In this document: one piece after another, positions 1 to 9,669 of the stretch
Layout: each line of letters opens with the position of its first letter
Numbering within the stretch: the stretch's first letter is position 1
Assembly: GCF_030555055.1 (NCBI RefSeq)
Contig: NZ_JAMOAO010000001.1
Coordinates: 558,001 to 622,000 of the forward strand
Direction: 5' to 3'
Length of the DNA: 64,000 bases
Origin: Nocardiopsis sp. YSL2
GTDB lineage: Bacteria > Actinomycetota > Actinomycetes > Streptosporangiales > Streptosporangiaceae
Program-made: the position numbers and the translations under genes
Notes under the pieces: generated by a model
Seen by the model: the letters and a program-made list of their open reading frames with translations, nothing else
Database searches by the model: none
Told to the model about the DNA's origin: nothing

Positions 1-53
1 TTAACCGCAGGCCGCGCGGGTCGTCAAGCACCCGCGCGCGGACCGGGCGGGCA

Positions 54-59
54 TAGTGT
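54..59 (+). promoter_or_regulatory. Leaderless-type -10 hexamer (TAGTGT)
   Basis: TAGTGT lies 6 nt before the GTG at 66, so transcription would start at or next to the start codon. No Shine-Dalgarno sequence precedes the GTG. Confidence 0.5.
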
Positions 60-65
60 TGGTCC

Positions 66-683
66 GTGGTAGACGACACCGAGCTGCGTGAACTGGACCC
101 ACGGACGTTCTCGCACGCCGTCCCCGCACTCCTGGAGGTGTACGAGGCGGCCATGCGCCCGCCCCCGGAGCAGCTGCCCGGGCGGGCCGCCATCATGGAC
201 GGCCACGCCTCCTACCCCGGGTTCCGCTCCGTCGTCGCCCTGAGCGGCACGGACGCCGCCGGCTTCGCCTACGCCTTCCACGGCAGACCCGGCCAGTGGT
301 GGCACGACACGGTCGTGGAGGGGCTGCGCACCCGAGGCCGGACCCGCGACGTGCGCCGCTACCTGTCCGACCCCCTGGAGATCGCCGAGGTCCACGTCCG
401 ACCGGAGGCGCAGGGCAGGGGCGTCGGCCGGGCCATGCTGCACGCCCTGTCACGGGACAGGCCGGAGCGCACCGCGGTGCTGTCCACGCGTGCGGGACCC
501 TCCGTGGCGCGCCACCTGTACCTCTCGTGCGGGTTCACCGAGGTGCTGGAGGAGTTCACCTTCCCCGGCAGCCCCGGTCAGCCCTTCGCGATCATGGCCG
601 CGCGGCTCCCGCTGAGCGGTCCTCCCGACGACCGGAGACCTCCCGATAGATCTGCCTGGTGGCCGTGGACCGGTTCGAGGTGA
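66..683 (+). CDS. GNAT-family N-acetyltransferase
   Basis: A 205-residue protein with the GNAT core: the acetyl-CoA pyrophosphate loop is the segment [18 protein letters not shown] (Q/RxxGxG/A type) near residues 112-129, followed by the C-terminal segment with LYLSCGF. The acyl acceptor cannot be told from sequence; the family modifies small amines or protein N-termini. The GTG start is supported by the -10 hexamer directly upstream and the absence of a ribosome binding site. The last 92 bp overlap the 3' end of the convergent metF, and the proline/arginine-rich tail ([13 protein letters not shown]) lies in that overlap, so the C-terminus may be a recent read-through extension. Confidence 0.8.
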   Translation: MVDDTELRELDPRTFSHAVPALLEVYEAAMRPPPEQLPGRAAIMDGHASYPGFRSVVALSGTDAAGFAYAFHGRPGQWWHDTVVEGLRTRGRTRDVRRYLSDPLEIAEVHVRPEAQGRGVGRAMLHALSRDRPERTAVLSTRAGPSVARHLYLSCGFTEVLEEFTFPGSPGQPFAIMAARLPLSGPPDDRRPPDRSAWWPWTGSR

Positions 684-1548
684 TGAAGTGGATGCCCGGT
701 GCGCCCTCGGCCAGCAGCCGCTGGCACATGCGCTGGGCGTACTCGATACCGAAGGCGCGCACGGACTCGGCGTCGTCGCCGAAGCTCTCGAACTTCGCCG
801 CCAGATCGGCCGGGAACTTCGCACCCGACAGCTGCTCGGAGCGCGGGATGAACGACGTGCGCACCACCGGGAAGACCTCGGGGATGATCGGCACCTCGCA
901 CCCGCGCGCCGCCACGCGGTCGCGCAGCCGCAGGTAGTCCTCCGGGTCGAAGAACATCTGGGTGATGGCGTAGTCCGCGCCCGCGTCGCACTTGCGCACG
1001 AAGTGGTCGGTGTCGGTCTCCACGTCCGCCGAGCGCGGGTGCTTGTAGGGGAAGGCCGCCACGCCCACGCAGAAGTCGCCGCTCTCCTTGAGCAGGCGCA
1101 CCAGTTCCTCGGTGTAGGTGAGCCCCTGGGGGTGGCGCACCCACTCGCCGTCGGGGTCGCCGGGCGGGTCCCCGCGCACGGCCAGCATGTTCGACACGCC
1201 CGCGTCGGCGAAGCGGCCGATGAGGTGGCGCAGTTCGGCGACCGAGTGGTCGACCAGGGTCATGTGCGCGACCGGCAGCAGCGTGGTGTCGGTCGCGATG
1301 CGCTCGGTGGTCTCGACGGTCATGCCGCGGGTGCTGCCGCCGGCCCCGTAGGTGACGGACACGAACGAGGGGCCGAGGGCCTCGATCTCGCGGATCGCGC
1401 GCCACAGGCGCTCCTGCGCCAGCTCGGTTCGGGGCGGGAAGAACTCGAAGGAGAACAGCGGCTCGCCCGCGTGGAGCAGCTCTCGGATGTGCCGGGGGCG
1501 GGGTGAGGGGTTTCGGAGCGCCACGGGGCGTGTCGGTGCAGCGAGCAT
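592..1548 (-). CDS. metF: Methylenetetrahydrofolate reductase
   Basis: Flavoenzyme reducing 5,10-methylene-THF to 5-methyl-THF for methionine synthesis. The 318-residue product has the family's N-terminal [11 protein letters not shown] motif (catalytic Glu), the [12 protein letters not shown] segment, and [15 protein letters not shown] from the TIM barrel, ending with [13 protein letters not shown] typical of the C-terminal helix. I place the start at the ATG at 1548, 7 nt after a TAAGGT hexamer on the minus strand; a TTG 51 nt upstream would add residues not seen in the family. About 15 residues beyond the usual C-terminus run into the convergent acetyltransferase gene. Confidence 0.93.
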   Translation of the reverse strand: MLAAPTRPVALRNPSPRPRHIRELLHAGEPLFSFEFFPPRTELAQERLWRAIREIEALGPSFVSVTYGAGGSTRGMTVETTERIATDTTLLPVAHMTLVDHSVAELRHLIGRFADAGVSNMLAVRGDPPGDPDGEWVRHPQGLTYTEELVRLLKESGDFCVGVAAFPYKHPRSADVETDTDHFVRKCDAGADYAITQMFFDPEDYLRLRDRVAARGCEVPIIPEVFPVVRTSFIPRSEQLSGAKFPADLAAKFESFGDDAESVRAFGIEYAQRMCQRLLAEGAPGIHFITSNRSTATRQIYREVSGRREDRSAGAARP

Positions 1549-1555
1549 GACTCCA

Positions 1556-1561
1556 ACCTTA
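1556..1561 (-). promoter_or_regulatory. Leaderless-type -10 hexamer of metF (TAAGGT)
   Basis: On the minus strand TAAGGT is followed by 7 nt and the metF ATG. A GGAG close to the ATG is too near to act as a normal ribosome binding site. Confidence 0.5.
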
Positions 1562-1696
1562 GGCGAGGACTCCCGGGCACCGCGGAAAAGACGTCCCAAT
1601 ACGTGAGATCTCCCGGGAGAATGTCAGGATCGCCATCGCGGCGACCCGGCTCGGTCGGGGGCTCGCGAGCCGCGCTGCGGCCCGCGCGTCAGCCGC

Positions 1697-1702
1697 TACT
1701 GT
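1697..1702 (+). promoter_or_regulatory. Leaderless-type -10 hexamer (TACTGT)
   Basis: TACTGT, 7-nt spacer, then the ATG at 1710. This decides between that ATG and an in-frame GTG at 1701 that lies inside the hexamer. Confidence 0.5.
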
Positions 1703-1709
1703 GCTGGGT

Positions 1710-2792
1710 ATGGCCCCTTCTTCTTCCTCTTCCGCCTCACCCGTCACCGCCATCCGCTCCGCCGTCGACCGCGAGCTGGCCGCGTTCTGCGCCGACCACC
1801 GCGCCCAGGTCCTGGCGATCGGCGAGGAGCTCGCGCCGGCCATGGACGCGTTGGAGGCGATGATCGCCGGCGGCAAGCGCCTGCGCCCGACCTTCCTCTA
1901 CTGGGGCTGGAGGGGCGCCGGGGGCGCCGCCGAGGACGAGCGGGTGGCCCGCGCCGCCGCCGCGCTGGAGTTCCTCCAGGCCTGCGCCCTGATCCACGAC
2001 GACGTCATCGACAACAGCGACACGCGGCGCGGCCTGCCCGCCACCCACAAGCGCCTGGCCGCGCTCCACGCCGACCACCGGTGGAGCGGCGACGCCGACG
2101 AGTTCGGCCAGGGCGCCGCGGTCCTCATCGGCGACCTGTGCCTGGTGTGGTCGGACGAGATGTTCCAGGCCAGCGGGTTCCCGCTGCGGACGCTGCAGGA
2201 CGCGCGACCGCCCTTCGACGCCATGCGCACCGAGGTGATGGCGGGGCAGTACCTGGACACCCTGGAGCAGGTGCGCGGCACGGCCTCGCGCGAGGCGGCC
2301 CTGCGGGTCATGCGGTACAAGGCCGCCAAGTACACGGTGGAGCGCCCGCTGCACGTCGGCGCGGCCCTGGCGGGTCGCCTGGACGGCCTGGGTGCGGTCT
2401 ACACGGCCTACGGGATGCCGCTCGGTGTCGCCTTCCAGCTGCGCGACGACGTCCTGGGCGTGTTCGGCGATCCGGGCACCACCGGCAAGCCGGCCGGGGA
2501 CGACCTGCGCGAGGGCAAGCGCACGCTGATCGTCGCCGAGACCCTGGCCCGGGCGGAGGCCGCCGACGGCGAGCGGTTCCGCTCGCTGCTGGGCGCGCCG
2601 GACCTGTCGGCGGAGTCGGTGGCGTGGATGTGCTCGCTGATCGAGCGCTCGGGAGCGCTGGACGCCTGCGAGAAGATGATCGAGGGCTACGCCGAGGAGG
2701 CGGTCACGGCCCTGGAGAGCCCGGAACTGGACGACGCCGCCCGGAGGCCGCTGCGCGAGCTGGTCGTGGCCGCCACCGCGCGCACCCACTGA
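1710..2792 (+). CDS. Polyprenyl (geranylgeranyl-type) diphosphate synthase
   Basis: Trans-isoprenyl diphosphate synthase that condenses IPP with an allylic diphosphate. The 360-residue protein has GGKRLRP, the first Asp-rich motif DDVID at residues 97-101 within LIHDDVIDN, and the second motif FQLRDDVLGVFGD (D246, D247). The residues before the first motif (FLQACA) contain no bulky aromatic at -4/-5, which in this family suggests a C20 or longer product, but chain length is not certain. By position and sequence it corresponds to IdsA2-type synthases that neighbour metF in other Actinobacteria. A strong hairpin terminator follows the stop. Confidence 0.9.
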   Translation: MAPSSSSSASPVTAIRSAVDRELAAFCADHRAQVLAIGEELAPAMDALEAMIAGGKRLRPTFLYWGWRGAGGAAEDERVARAAAALEFLQACALIHDDVIDNSDTRRGLPATHKRLAALHADHRWSGDADEFGQGAAVLIGDLCLVWSDEMFQASGFPLRTLQDARPPFDAMRTEVMAGQYLDTLEQVRGTASREAALRVMRYKAAKYTVERPLHVGAALAGRLDGLGAVYTAYGMPLGVAFQLRDDVLGVFGDPGTTGKPAGDDLREGKRTLIVAETLARAEAADGERFRSLLGAPDLSAESVAWMCSLIERSGALDACEKMIEGYAEEAVTALESPELDDAARRPLRELVVAATARTH

Positions 2793-2814
2793 GTCCCAGA
2801 CCGCGCGCACCCGT

Positions 2815-2837
2815 GGGGGCGGCCGGGTGCCGCCCCC
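2815..2837 (+). terminator. Hairpin terminator after the polyprenyl synthase gene
   Basis: Perfect 9-bp stem GGGGGCGGC/GCCGCCCCC with a 5-nt loop, 22 nt after the stop codon; no T-tract. Confidence 0.65.
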
Positions 2838-2949
2838 TAGGGGAGAACTGGGTGGATACCCCGACCCGGTGCCGGTTGTGCCCCGGCACCGGCCCCGTTT
2901 GAATCGGTGTGAAGACATATCGCGAACAGAAGAGAACGGGGCTCCGTCC

Positions 2950-4233
2950 ATGACACGCGCGAGTACGTCGCGAGGGCCGGTCGGCCGGGGTGAGCGGGCG
3001 CTCGCACCCGACCTGGCACGCGGCTTCATGCTGTTGTTCATCGCGATCGCCAACGCGACCTGGTACCTCTGGGCGGCTCCGATGACCGGGGGGAACGCCC
3101 ATCCGGTGCCCGAGGGGCCCCTGGACTCGGTCGCGCAGTTCCTCACCGTCGTCATGGTGGACTCGCGCAGCTACCCGATGTTCGCCTTCCTGTTCGGGTA
3201 CGGGATGGTGCAGTTGGCCGCGCGGCAGGAGGCGGCGGGCGCCGACCCCCGTGCCGTCGACGCCCTGCTGCGCCGCCGCAACCTGTGGCTGCTCATCTTC
3301 GGCTTCTGGCACGCCCTGCTGCTGTGGATGGGCGACGTCCTGGGCGCCTACGGCCTGGCCGGTCTCGTGCTGTGCTGGCTGTTCTTCCGGCGTCGGGACA
3401 CCACCCTGTTGGTGTGGGCCGGGGTCTTGGCGGGCCTCATGGTGCTGATGTCCGCCGCGAGTGTGCTGGCGATCGTCCTCACGCCGCCCGGCGACGGCAC
3501 GGGCGGCCTCGACCTCGACTTCATGGCCGGCAGCATCGCCGAACCGTCGCTGTTCTGGGCCGCGGTGAGCCGTGTCACGATCTGGCCGATCGTCGTCCTC
3601 GGCCAGGGTCTGCTGGGCCTGGCGGTCCCGGCCGCGATCCTGCTCGGCTTCTGGGCGGCGCGCCGCCGGATCCTGGAGGAGCCGGGCCGCCATCTGCGCC
3701 TACTGCGTACCGTGGCGGTCGCCGGTCTGGCCACCGCGTGGATCGGCGGCCTGCCGCAGGCGCTGGCCCAGATCGGAGTCTGGGAGCTGCACGAGGCGCA
3801 CGCCGCCATGCTGGCCATGCCGCACACGGTCACCGGTGTGGCCGGTGGTCTGGGCTACGTCGCGCTCATCGCGCTGGTCGCGCGCCGGATCCAGGAACAC
3901 GACCGCGCACCCGGAGTGGTCCTGACCGCGCTGACCGCGACCGGCAAGCGCTCGCTGACCTCCTACCTCGGCCAGTCCGTGCTGTGCGCGCCGGTCCTGG
4001 CCGCCTGGGGCCTGGGGTTGGGCGCGCACCTGACCTCGTGGAGCATGGCCCTGTACGCGATCGCGGTGTGGCTGGTGACGGTGGCCGCGGCCTACGCGAT
4101 GGAACGGGCCGACAGGCGGGGTCCGGCCGAGGTCCTGCTGCGCCGGCTGTCCTACCAGCGCCCCACCACGGCACCGGCGGACGCGGGGACGCCGCCCGGA
4201 CCCGGTGAGGACCAAGAGCACACCAGCCGGTGA
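2950..4233 (+). CDS. DUF418-family multispanning membrane protein
   Basis: A 427-residue integral membrane protein with about 10 predicted helices. The N-terminus RALAPDLARGFMLLFIAIAN matches the first helix of YeiB/DUF418 proteins, and the C-terminal third has the DUF418 hallmark ATGKRSLTSYLGQS followed by RRGPAEVLLRRLSYQR. The family is linked to acyl or solute transfer across the membrane in a few cases, but no substrate can be assigned. The ATG at 2950 places the first helix near the N-terminus as in relatives; an earlier in-frame start would add a hydrophilic arm. Proline-rich cytoplasmic tail at the end. Confidence 0.8.
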   Translation: MTRASTSRGPVGRGERALAPDLARGFMLLFIAIANATWYLWAAPMTGGNAHPVPEGPLDSVAQFLTVVMVDSRSYPMFAFLFGYGMVQLAARQEAAGADPRAVDALLRRRNLWLLIFGFWHALLLWMGDVLGAYGLAGLVLCWLFFRRRDTTLLVWAGVLAGLMVLMSAASVLAIVLTPPGDGTGGLDLDFMAGSIAEPSLFWAAVSRVTIWPIVVLGQGLLGLAVPAAILLGFWAARRRILEEPGRHLRLLRTVAVAGLATAWIGGLPQALAQIGVWELHEAHAAMLAMPHTVTGVAGGLGYVALIALVARRIQEHDRAPGVVLTALTATGKRSLTSYLGQSVLCAPVLAAWGLGLGAHLTSWSMALYAIAVWLVTVAAAYAMERADRRGPAEVLLRRLSYQRPTTAPADAGTPPGPGEDQEHTSR

Positions 4234-4300
4234 CCGGCTGCCGCAAAAAGGGCGTGCCGGTGAGTGCCCGGCGGCCCCTCGTCCCTCAGGATGAGGTGTC

Positions 4301-5194
4301 ATGGGCGACGATCACATGACAAAGCACACCATAGGGGTGACCGGGGCCACCGGAGCGCTGGGCGGTCGGGTGGCCGCCAGGATCGCGCGCCTGGGCCTTC
4401 CGCAGCGGCTCATCGTCCGCGACATCAACCGGGCGCCGGAGTACCCCGGCAGCACCGCGGCGATGGCCGCCTATGAGGACACCGCGGGCTTCGAGCGGGC
4501 GTGCCGCGGCGTGGACACGCTCTTCCTGGTCCCGGCGACCGCGTCCGAGGACCGGATCGACAAGCACCTGAGCGCGGTGGACGGCGCGGTCAAGGCCGGG
4601 GTGTCCCGGATCGTCTACCTGTCCTTCCTGAGGGCCGGCCCGGCCGCGACCTTCACCTTCGCGCGCACGCACTTCTTCACGGAGGCGCACATCCGGGCGA
4701 CCGGCGTGGGGCACACGTTCCTGAGACCCGGCCTGTACCTGGACCTGCTGCCCGACTGGGTGGACGGGGAGGGTGTGATCCGCGGCCCGGCCGGTGACGG
4801 CCGGGCCGCGTGGGTGTCGCGCGACGACGTGGCGGACGTGGCCACGGCCGTGCTGGCCGACCCGGAACGGGCGGCCCTCGCCGAAGGGGCGACCTACGAC
4901 GTCACCGGCCCCGAGGCCCTGACGCTCGGAGCGACCGTGGACAAGCTGAGCGCCCTGACCGGCCGCACCGTGCGCTACGTGCCCGAGACCTGGGAGGAGG
5001 CGCTGGAGTCGCGCCGCGCCGGCGGGGCGCCGGAGTGGGCCGCCGAGGGCTGGGCCTCCTCCTACGCGGCGATCGCCGCCGGAGAGATGGACGTGGTCGC
5101 GCCCACCGTGCCCAAGCTCACGGGCCACCCCGCGCAGTCCATCGAGGGGTTCCTGCGCCGCCACCCGAGCGCTCTGTCACACGTGTCCGTCTGA
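4301..5194 (+). CDS. NmrA-like NAD(P)-binding SDR
   Basis: A 297-residue Rossmann-fold protein with the dinucleotide-binding motif GVTGATGALGGRVA at residues 11-24 and the atypical SDR features of the NmrA/HSCARG group (LFLVPATASEDRIDKH, SRIVYLSFLRAG, TFLRPGLYLD, WVSRDDVADVA). There is no SDR YxxxK pair, so it may be an NADP(H) sensor or a quinone/NADPH oxidoreductase like QorB. GAGG 4 nt before the ATG at 4301 supports that start; an ATG five codons later is possible. A perfect 11-bp hairpin follows. Confidence 0.75.
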   Translation: MGDDHMTKHTIGVTGATGALGGRVAARIARLGLPQRLIVRDINRAPEYPGSTAAMAAYEDTAGFERACRGVDTLFLVPATASEDRIDKHLSAVDGAVKAGVSRIVYLSFLRAGPAATFTFARTHFFTEAHIRATGVGHTFLRPGLYLDLLPDWVDGEGVIRGPAGDGRAAWVSRDDVADVATAVLADPERAALAEGATYDVTGPEALTLGATVDKLSALTGRTVRYVPETWEEALESRRAGGAPEWAAEGWASSYAAIAAGEMDVVAPTVPKLTGHPAQSIEGFLRRHPSALSHVSV

Positions 5195-5205
5195 GCCCGT
5201 GCCAC

Positions 5206-5232
5206 GGCCCCGGTCGGAGGACGACCGGGGCC
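5206..5232. terminator. Bidirectional hairpin between NmrA-like gene and thiE
   Basis: Perfect 11-bp stem (GGCCCCGGTCG with its complement) and 5-nt loop, 11 nt after the SDR stop; it lies between convergent genes so can serve both strands. Confidence 0.7.
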
Positions 5233-5361
5233 ACGAGAGCGGCGCCCACGATCACGTGGGCGACCCTGGGGGCCGGCACGCACCGGGCGCACCGGCGCGT
5301 CGGCGGGGCGCCGGACGCGCGGACCCTCTTCCGGTCCTGGGAGGGTGCGGTCCCCGCGCGG

Positions 5362-6036
5362 TCAGGCCGTGTTCTGGGCGTGTTCGACCAGACGGGCGCG
5401 CAGCACCGCGGCGGCGGCACGGGGGTCCTCGGCCTCGGTGATGGCGCGTACGACCACCACTCGGTCGGCCCCGGCGTCGAGCACGCTGCCGATGTTGTCG
5501 GAGTCGATCCCGCCGATGGCGAACCAGGGGCGGTCGGTGCCCAGGGCCGCGGCCCGCCGGACCAGGTCCAGTCCGGCCGCGGGGCGCCCCGGCTTGGTGG
5601 GCGTCTCCCAGACCGGGCCCACGCAGAAGTAGTCGCTGCCGGGTTCCTCGGCGGAGGCCGCCGCGGCCTCGGGGTCGTTGTTGGAGCGCCCGATGATCGG
5701 GTCGGCGCCGACGACGTCCCGCGCCATGGGGACGGGCAGGTCGCGCTGGCCCAGGTGCAGGACGTCGGCGCGGACGGCACGCGCGATGTCGGCGCGGTCG
5801 TTGACCGCGAGCAGGGCACCGTGCCGTTCGCAGGCGCCGCGCAGCACCTCCAGGGCGGCGATCTCCTGGCGGGCCTCCAGCCCCTTGTCCCGGAGCTGGA
5901 TGATGTCCACCCCGCCGGCCAGGGCGGCGTCGGCGAACTCGGCGAGATCGCCGCGCTCGGTCCGGGCGTCGGTGCACAGGTACAGAAGGGATGCGTCCAG
6001 GCGCTTGCGCAGGCTGGTTCCGTGGCTGGTCCTCAC
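5362..6036 (-). CDS. thiE: Thiamine-phosphate synthase
   Basis: Joins HMP-PP and the thiazole phosphate to give thiamine phosphate. The 224-residue TIM barrel shows [15 protein letters not shown] (substrate-phosphate and pyrophosphate contacts), [16 protein letters not shown], the [17 protein letters not shown] loop and PWFAIGGID. The start is the GTG at 6036, which sits 7 nt behind a minus-strand TAGGGT; the ATG 36 nt upstream lies before that hexamer. It faces away from the TPP-riboswitch operon (thiOSG) and has no riboswitch of its own. Confidence 0.93.
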   Translation of the reverse strand: MRTSHGTSLRKRLDASLLYLCTDARTERGDLAEFADAALAGGVDIIQLRDKGLEARQEIAALEVLRGACERHGALLAVNDRADIARAVRADVLHLGQRDLPVPMARDVVGADPIIGRSNNDPEAAAASAEEPGSDYFCVGPVWETPTKPGRPAAGLDLVRRAAALGTDRPWFAIGGIDSDNIGSVLDAGADRVVVVRAITEAEDPRAAAAVLRARLVEHAQNTA

Positions 6037-6043
6037 ACGCCCC

Positions 6044-6049
6044 ACCCTA
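6044..6049 (-). promoter_or_regulatory. Leaderless-type -10 hexamer of thiE (TAGGGT)
   Basis: TAGGGT, 7-nt spacer, GTG on the minus strand. Confidence 0.5.
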
Positions 6050-6156
6050 GAGGCTGCGGGATGGCCGCCCAAGGGCCGACGGCACCGGCGTGCCCCGGGC
6101 GCCCTCGGGCGCCCGGACGCGGGGAACCCTCCGGCCCGGGGCCGGACGGGCTCGGG

Positions 6157-6516
6157 TCAGAAGGCCATGCTCTGGGCGCGTCGGCGCACCTCGGTGCCGC
6201 GGTTCTCCCGCATGGCCTGGATCGGCGTGCCGGGCAGGGTCTCGTCCGGCGTGAAGAGCCAGCGCAGGGCCTCCTCCGTGGAGAACCCGGCGTCGGTCAG
6301 CAGCACCAGGGTGCCCGGCAGCCCCTTGACGAGGTCGTGGCCGTCGACGAAGTCGGCCGGGATGGAGAGCTCTCCCTGGCGGACCACGCCCATCAGGCGC
6401 TTCTCCCGGATCAGCGTCTTGATCCGGTTGGGGCTCACGCCGAGCGGCTGTGCCGCCTCCTTGAGGGTCAGCCATGTGCCGACCAGGGTGTCGATGTCGC
6501 TGTCGCTTTGTGTCAC
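6157..6516 (-). CDS. Rv2175c-like winged-helix DNA-binding protein
   Basis: A 119-residue protein with an N-terminal helix-turn-helix (LTLKEAAQPLGVSPNRIKTLIREKRL, a MerR/excisionase-like fold) and the conserved C-terminal half with LLTDAGFSTEEALRWLFTPDETLPGTPIQAM ending EVRRRAQSMAF. This pairing is diagnostic of the actinobacterial Rv2175c family, whose M. tuberculosis member binds DNA weakly and is phosphorylated by PknL. Here the kinase gene lies 3 kb away beyond thiOSG rather than adjacent. GTG at 6516 chosen (CAGATT 6 nt upstream on the minus strand); an ATG-type start 18 nt earlier is possible. Confidence 0.85.
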   Translation of the reverse strand: MTQSDSDIDTLVGTWLTLKEAAQPLGVSPNRIKTLIREKRLMGVVRQGELSIPADFVDGHDLVKGLPGTLVLLTDAGFSTEEALRWLFTPDETLPGTPIQAMRENRGTEVRRRAQSMAF

Positions 6517-6583
6517 GCCTCCAATCTGCCACATCCGCGCGGGCGGGAAGCACCGTGGCGGGACCCTTCCGGATGCTCTGGCC

Positions 6584-6589
6584 TAGGAT
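6584..6589 (+). promoter_or_regulatory. -10 hexamer upstream of the TPP riboswitch (TAGGAT)
   Basis: TAGGAT would start transcription near 6596, just before the riboswitch stem. It lies between the divergent Rv2175c-like gene and thiO. Confidence 0.5.
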
Positions 6590-6608
6590 GGAGACAGAAC
6601 CGAACATC

Positions 6609-6700
6609 CCGCGGGAGCCGGGTGGGACCCGGCTGAGAGGGAGGCTGAGAGCCTCCGACCGCACGAACCTGATCCGGGTCATGCCGGCGAAGGGAGTGGA
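6609..6700 (+). ncRNA. TPP riboswitch (THI element)
   Basis: Contains the conserved THI-box blocks in order: GGGACCCGGCTGAGAGGG, a variable P3 extension, then GAACCTGATCCGGGTCATGC and CGGCGAAGGGAG. The CTGAGA and CCTGATC segments form the pyrimidine and pyrophosphate sensor helices. It ends 11 nt before the thiO start, so control is probably by blocking translation initiation or by short-range termination. Confidence 0.95.
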
Positions 6701-6710
6701 ACCGAGCACC

Positions 6711-8880
<2,170 letters not shown>

Positions 8881-8892
8881 AGCCGTCATCCC

Positions 8893-9013
8893 CGGGGTTG
8901 ATCGGGCCAGAGCGAGGAAGGGCTGCGCCGCAGGCGTCCGTTGAGGGTGGTGGCGGGTGACGGTGCGGGCACGAGCGGAGGCCCAGAGAAAGCACAGGGG
9001 TGAGGGGCGCGCC
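8893..9013 (+). repeat. Dispersed repeat, unit type 2 (forward)
   Basis: About 120 bp running from GGGTTGATCGGGCC through GGCGTCCGTTGAGGGTGG to the 24-bp motif GCGGAGGCCCAGAGAAAGCA and ending in GGGGCGCGCC. The same sequence occurs inverted at about 17120-17232 and 25588-25690. Confidence 0.85.
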
Positions 9014-9019
9014 ACCACC

Positions 9020-9119
9020 TGCACCCCCAGGCGGTTGAAGGTGCACACACAGCCCTGCGTGAACCCCAGGGGGTTGGGGTAGGTGGATCAGCCTGCCTGA
9101 ACCCCAGGGGGTTGGCTCG
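9020..9119. repeat. Periodic palindrome array, island A
   Basis: Two perfect copies of AACCCCAGGGGGTT at 9062-9075 and 9100-9113 and one degenerate copy near 9024, giving a 38-bp period. The motif is the complement of AACCCCCTGGGGTT in the other islands. Confidence 0.8.
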
Positions 9120-9374
9120 GGGCGCGCCAGTGTTCTGTAGGAGGAGACGGGGCCGCCGGCGAGCTTGCGAGCCAGGCAAGTCGACGACGAAGAACGCTGG
9201 CCTCCCGGCGCCCCGAGCACGGGCCGAAGCGAGGAACGAGCGGAGGCCCAAAGAAAACACAGCGCGGAGGCCCAAAGAAAGCACAGGGGTGAGGGGCGCG
9301 CCGGGGCCTGCAGGAGGAGACGTTGCCGCCGGCGAGCTTGCGAGCCAGGCGAGTCGACGACGAAGGACCCGGCG
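9120..9374 (+). repeat. Dispersed repeat, unit type 1 (one full, one partial copy)
   Basis: Full copy from GGCGCGCCAGTGTTCTGTAG through GCGAGCTTGCGAGCC, AAGTCGACGACGAAG and two 24-bp units (GCGGAGGCCCAAAGAAA), then a second copy of the first 80 bp from 9296. Nearly identical to 26004-26230; a diverged inverted copy covers about 17036-17130. Reading frames through it are an artefact of the 24-bp period. Confidence 0.85.
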
Positions 9375-9669
9375 TGAAGCGCCCCGAACCCAACCCGGCA
9401 TCAAGCGCCCGCGAGCCCGCCTCACCCGGGCGCTTGCCTCAGTCCTCTACCGTGGGTGGGTGCGCCCTGTCCCTACCGGACACGGCGCGGACGACGAAGA
9501 GAACGGCGCCGTCGCCTCCCTCACAGCGGAAGCGGGGCGCCACGACCGCAGACCGCGGGGCAGATCCGGGGCGGGCTTCCGCTATCGTGTCGGTTCGACA
9601 CCCTGTGTCGGGTACGCGCCACCGGCCGCGAAACGCCCGCGCTCCCCGCAGCAAGGACAGCACTCCGCC

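Noticed and set aside
4283..4300. SoxR box before the NmrA-like gene (CCTCA-GGA-TGAGG)
   Set aside because: Only 5-bp arms with a 3-bp centre; SoxR boxes need CCTCAAG arms and a 4-bp centre, and no 19-bp-spaced promoter is present.
4810..6636. 608-codon plus-strand frame over thiE and the Rv2175c-like gene
   Set aside because: Antisense to clear genes and without any family motif.
9580..9620. tRNA-like T-arm (GTCGGTTCGACAC)
   Set aside because: No acceptor, D- or anticodon stem can be built around it.
9112..9669. Long N-terminal extension of the PASTA kinase through island A
   Set aside because: The translated repeat (AEARNERRPKENTARRPKE) also appears in frames of island C because the tandem unit is 24 bp; kinase homology starts after the GTG at 9670.
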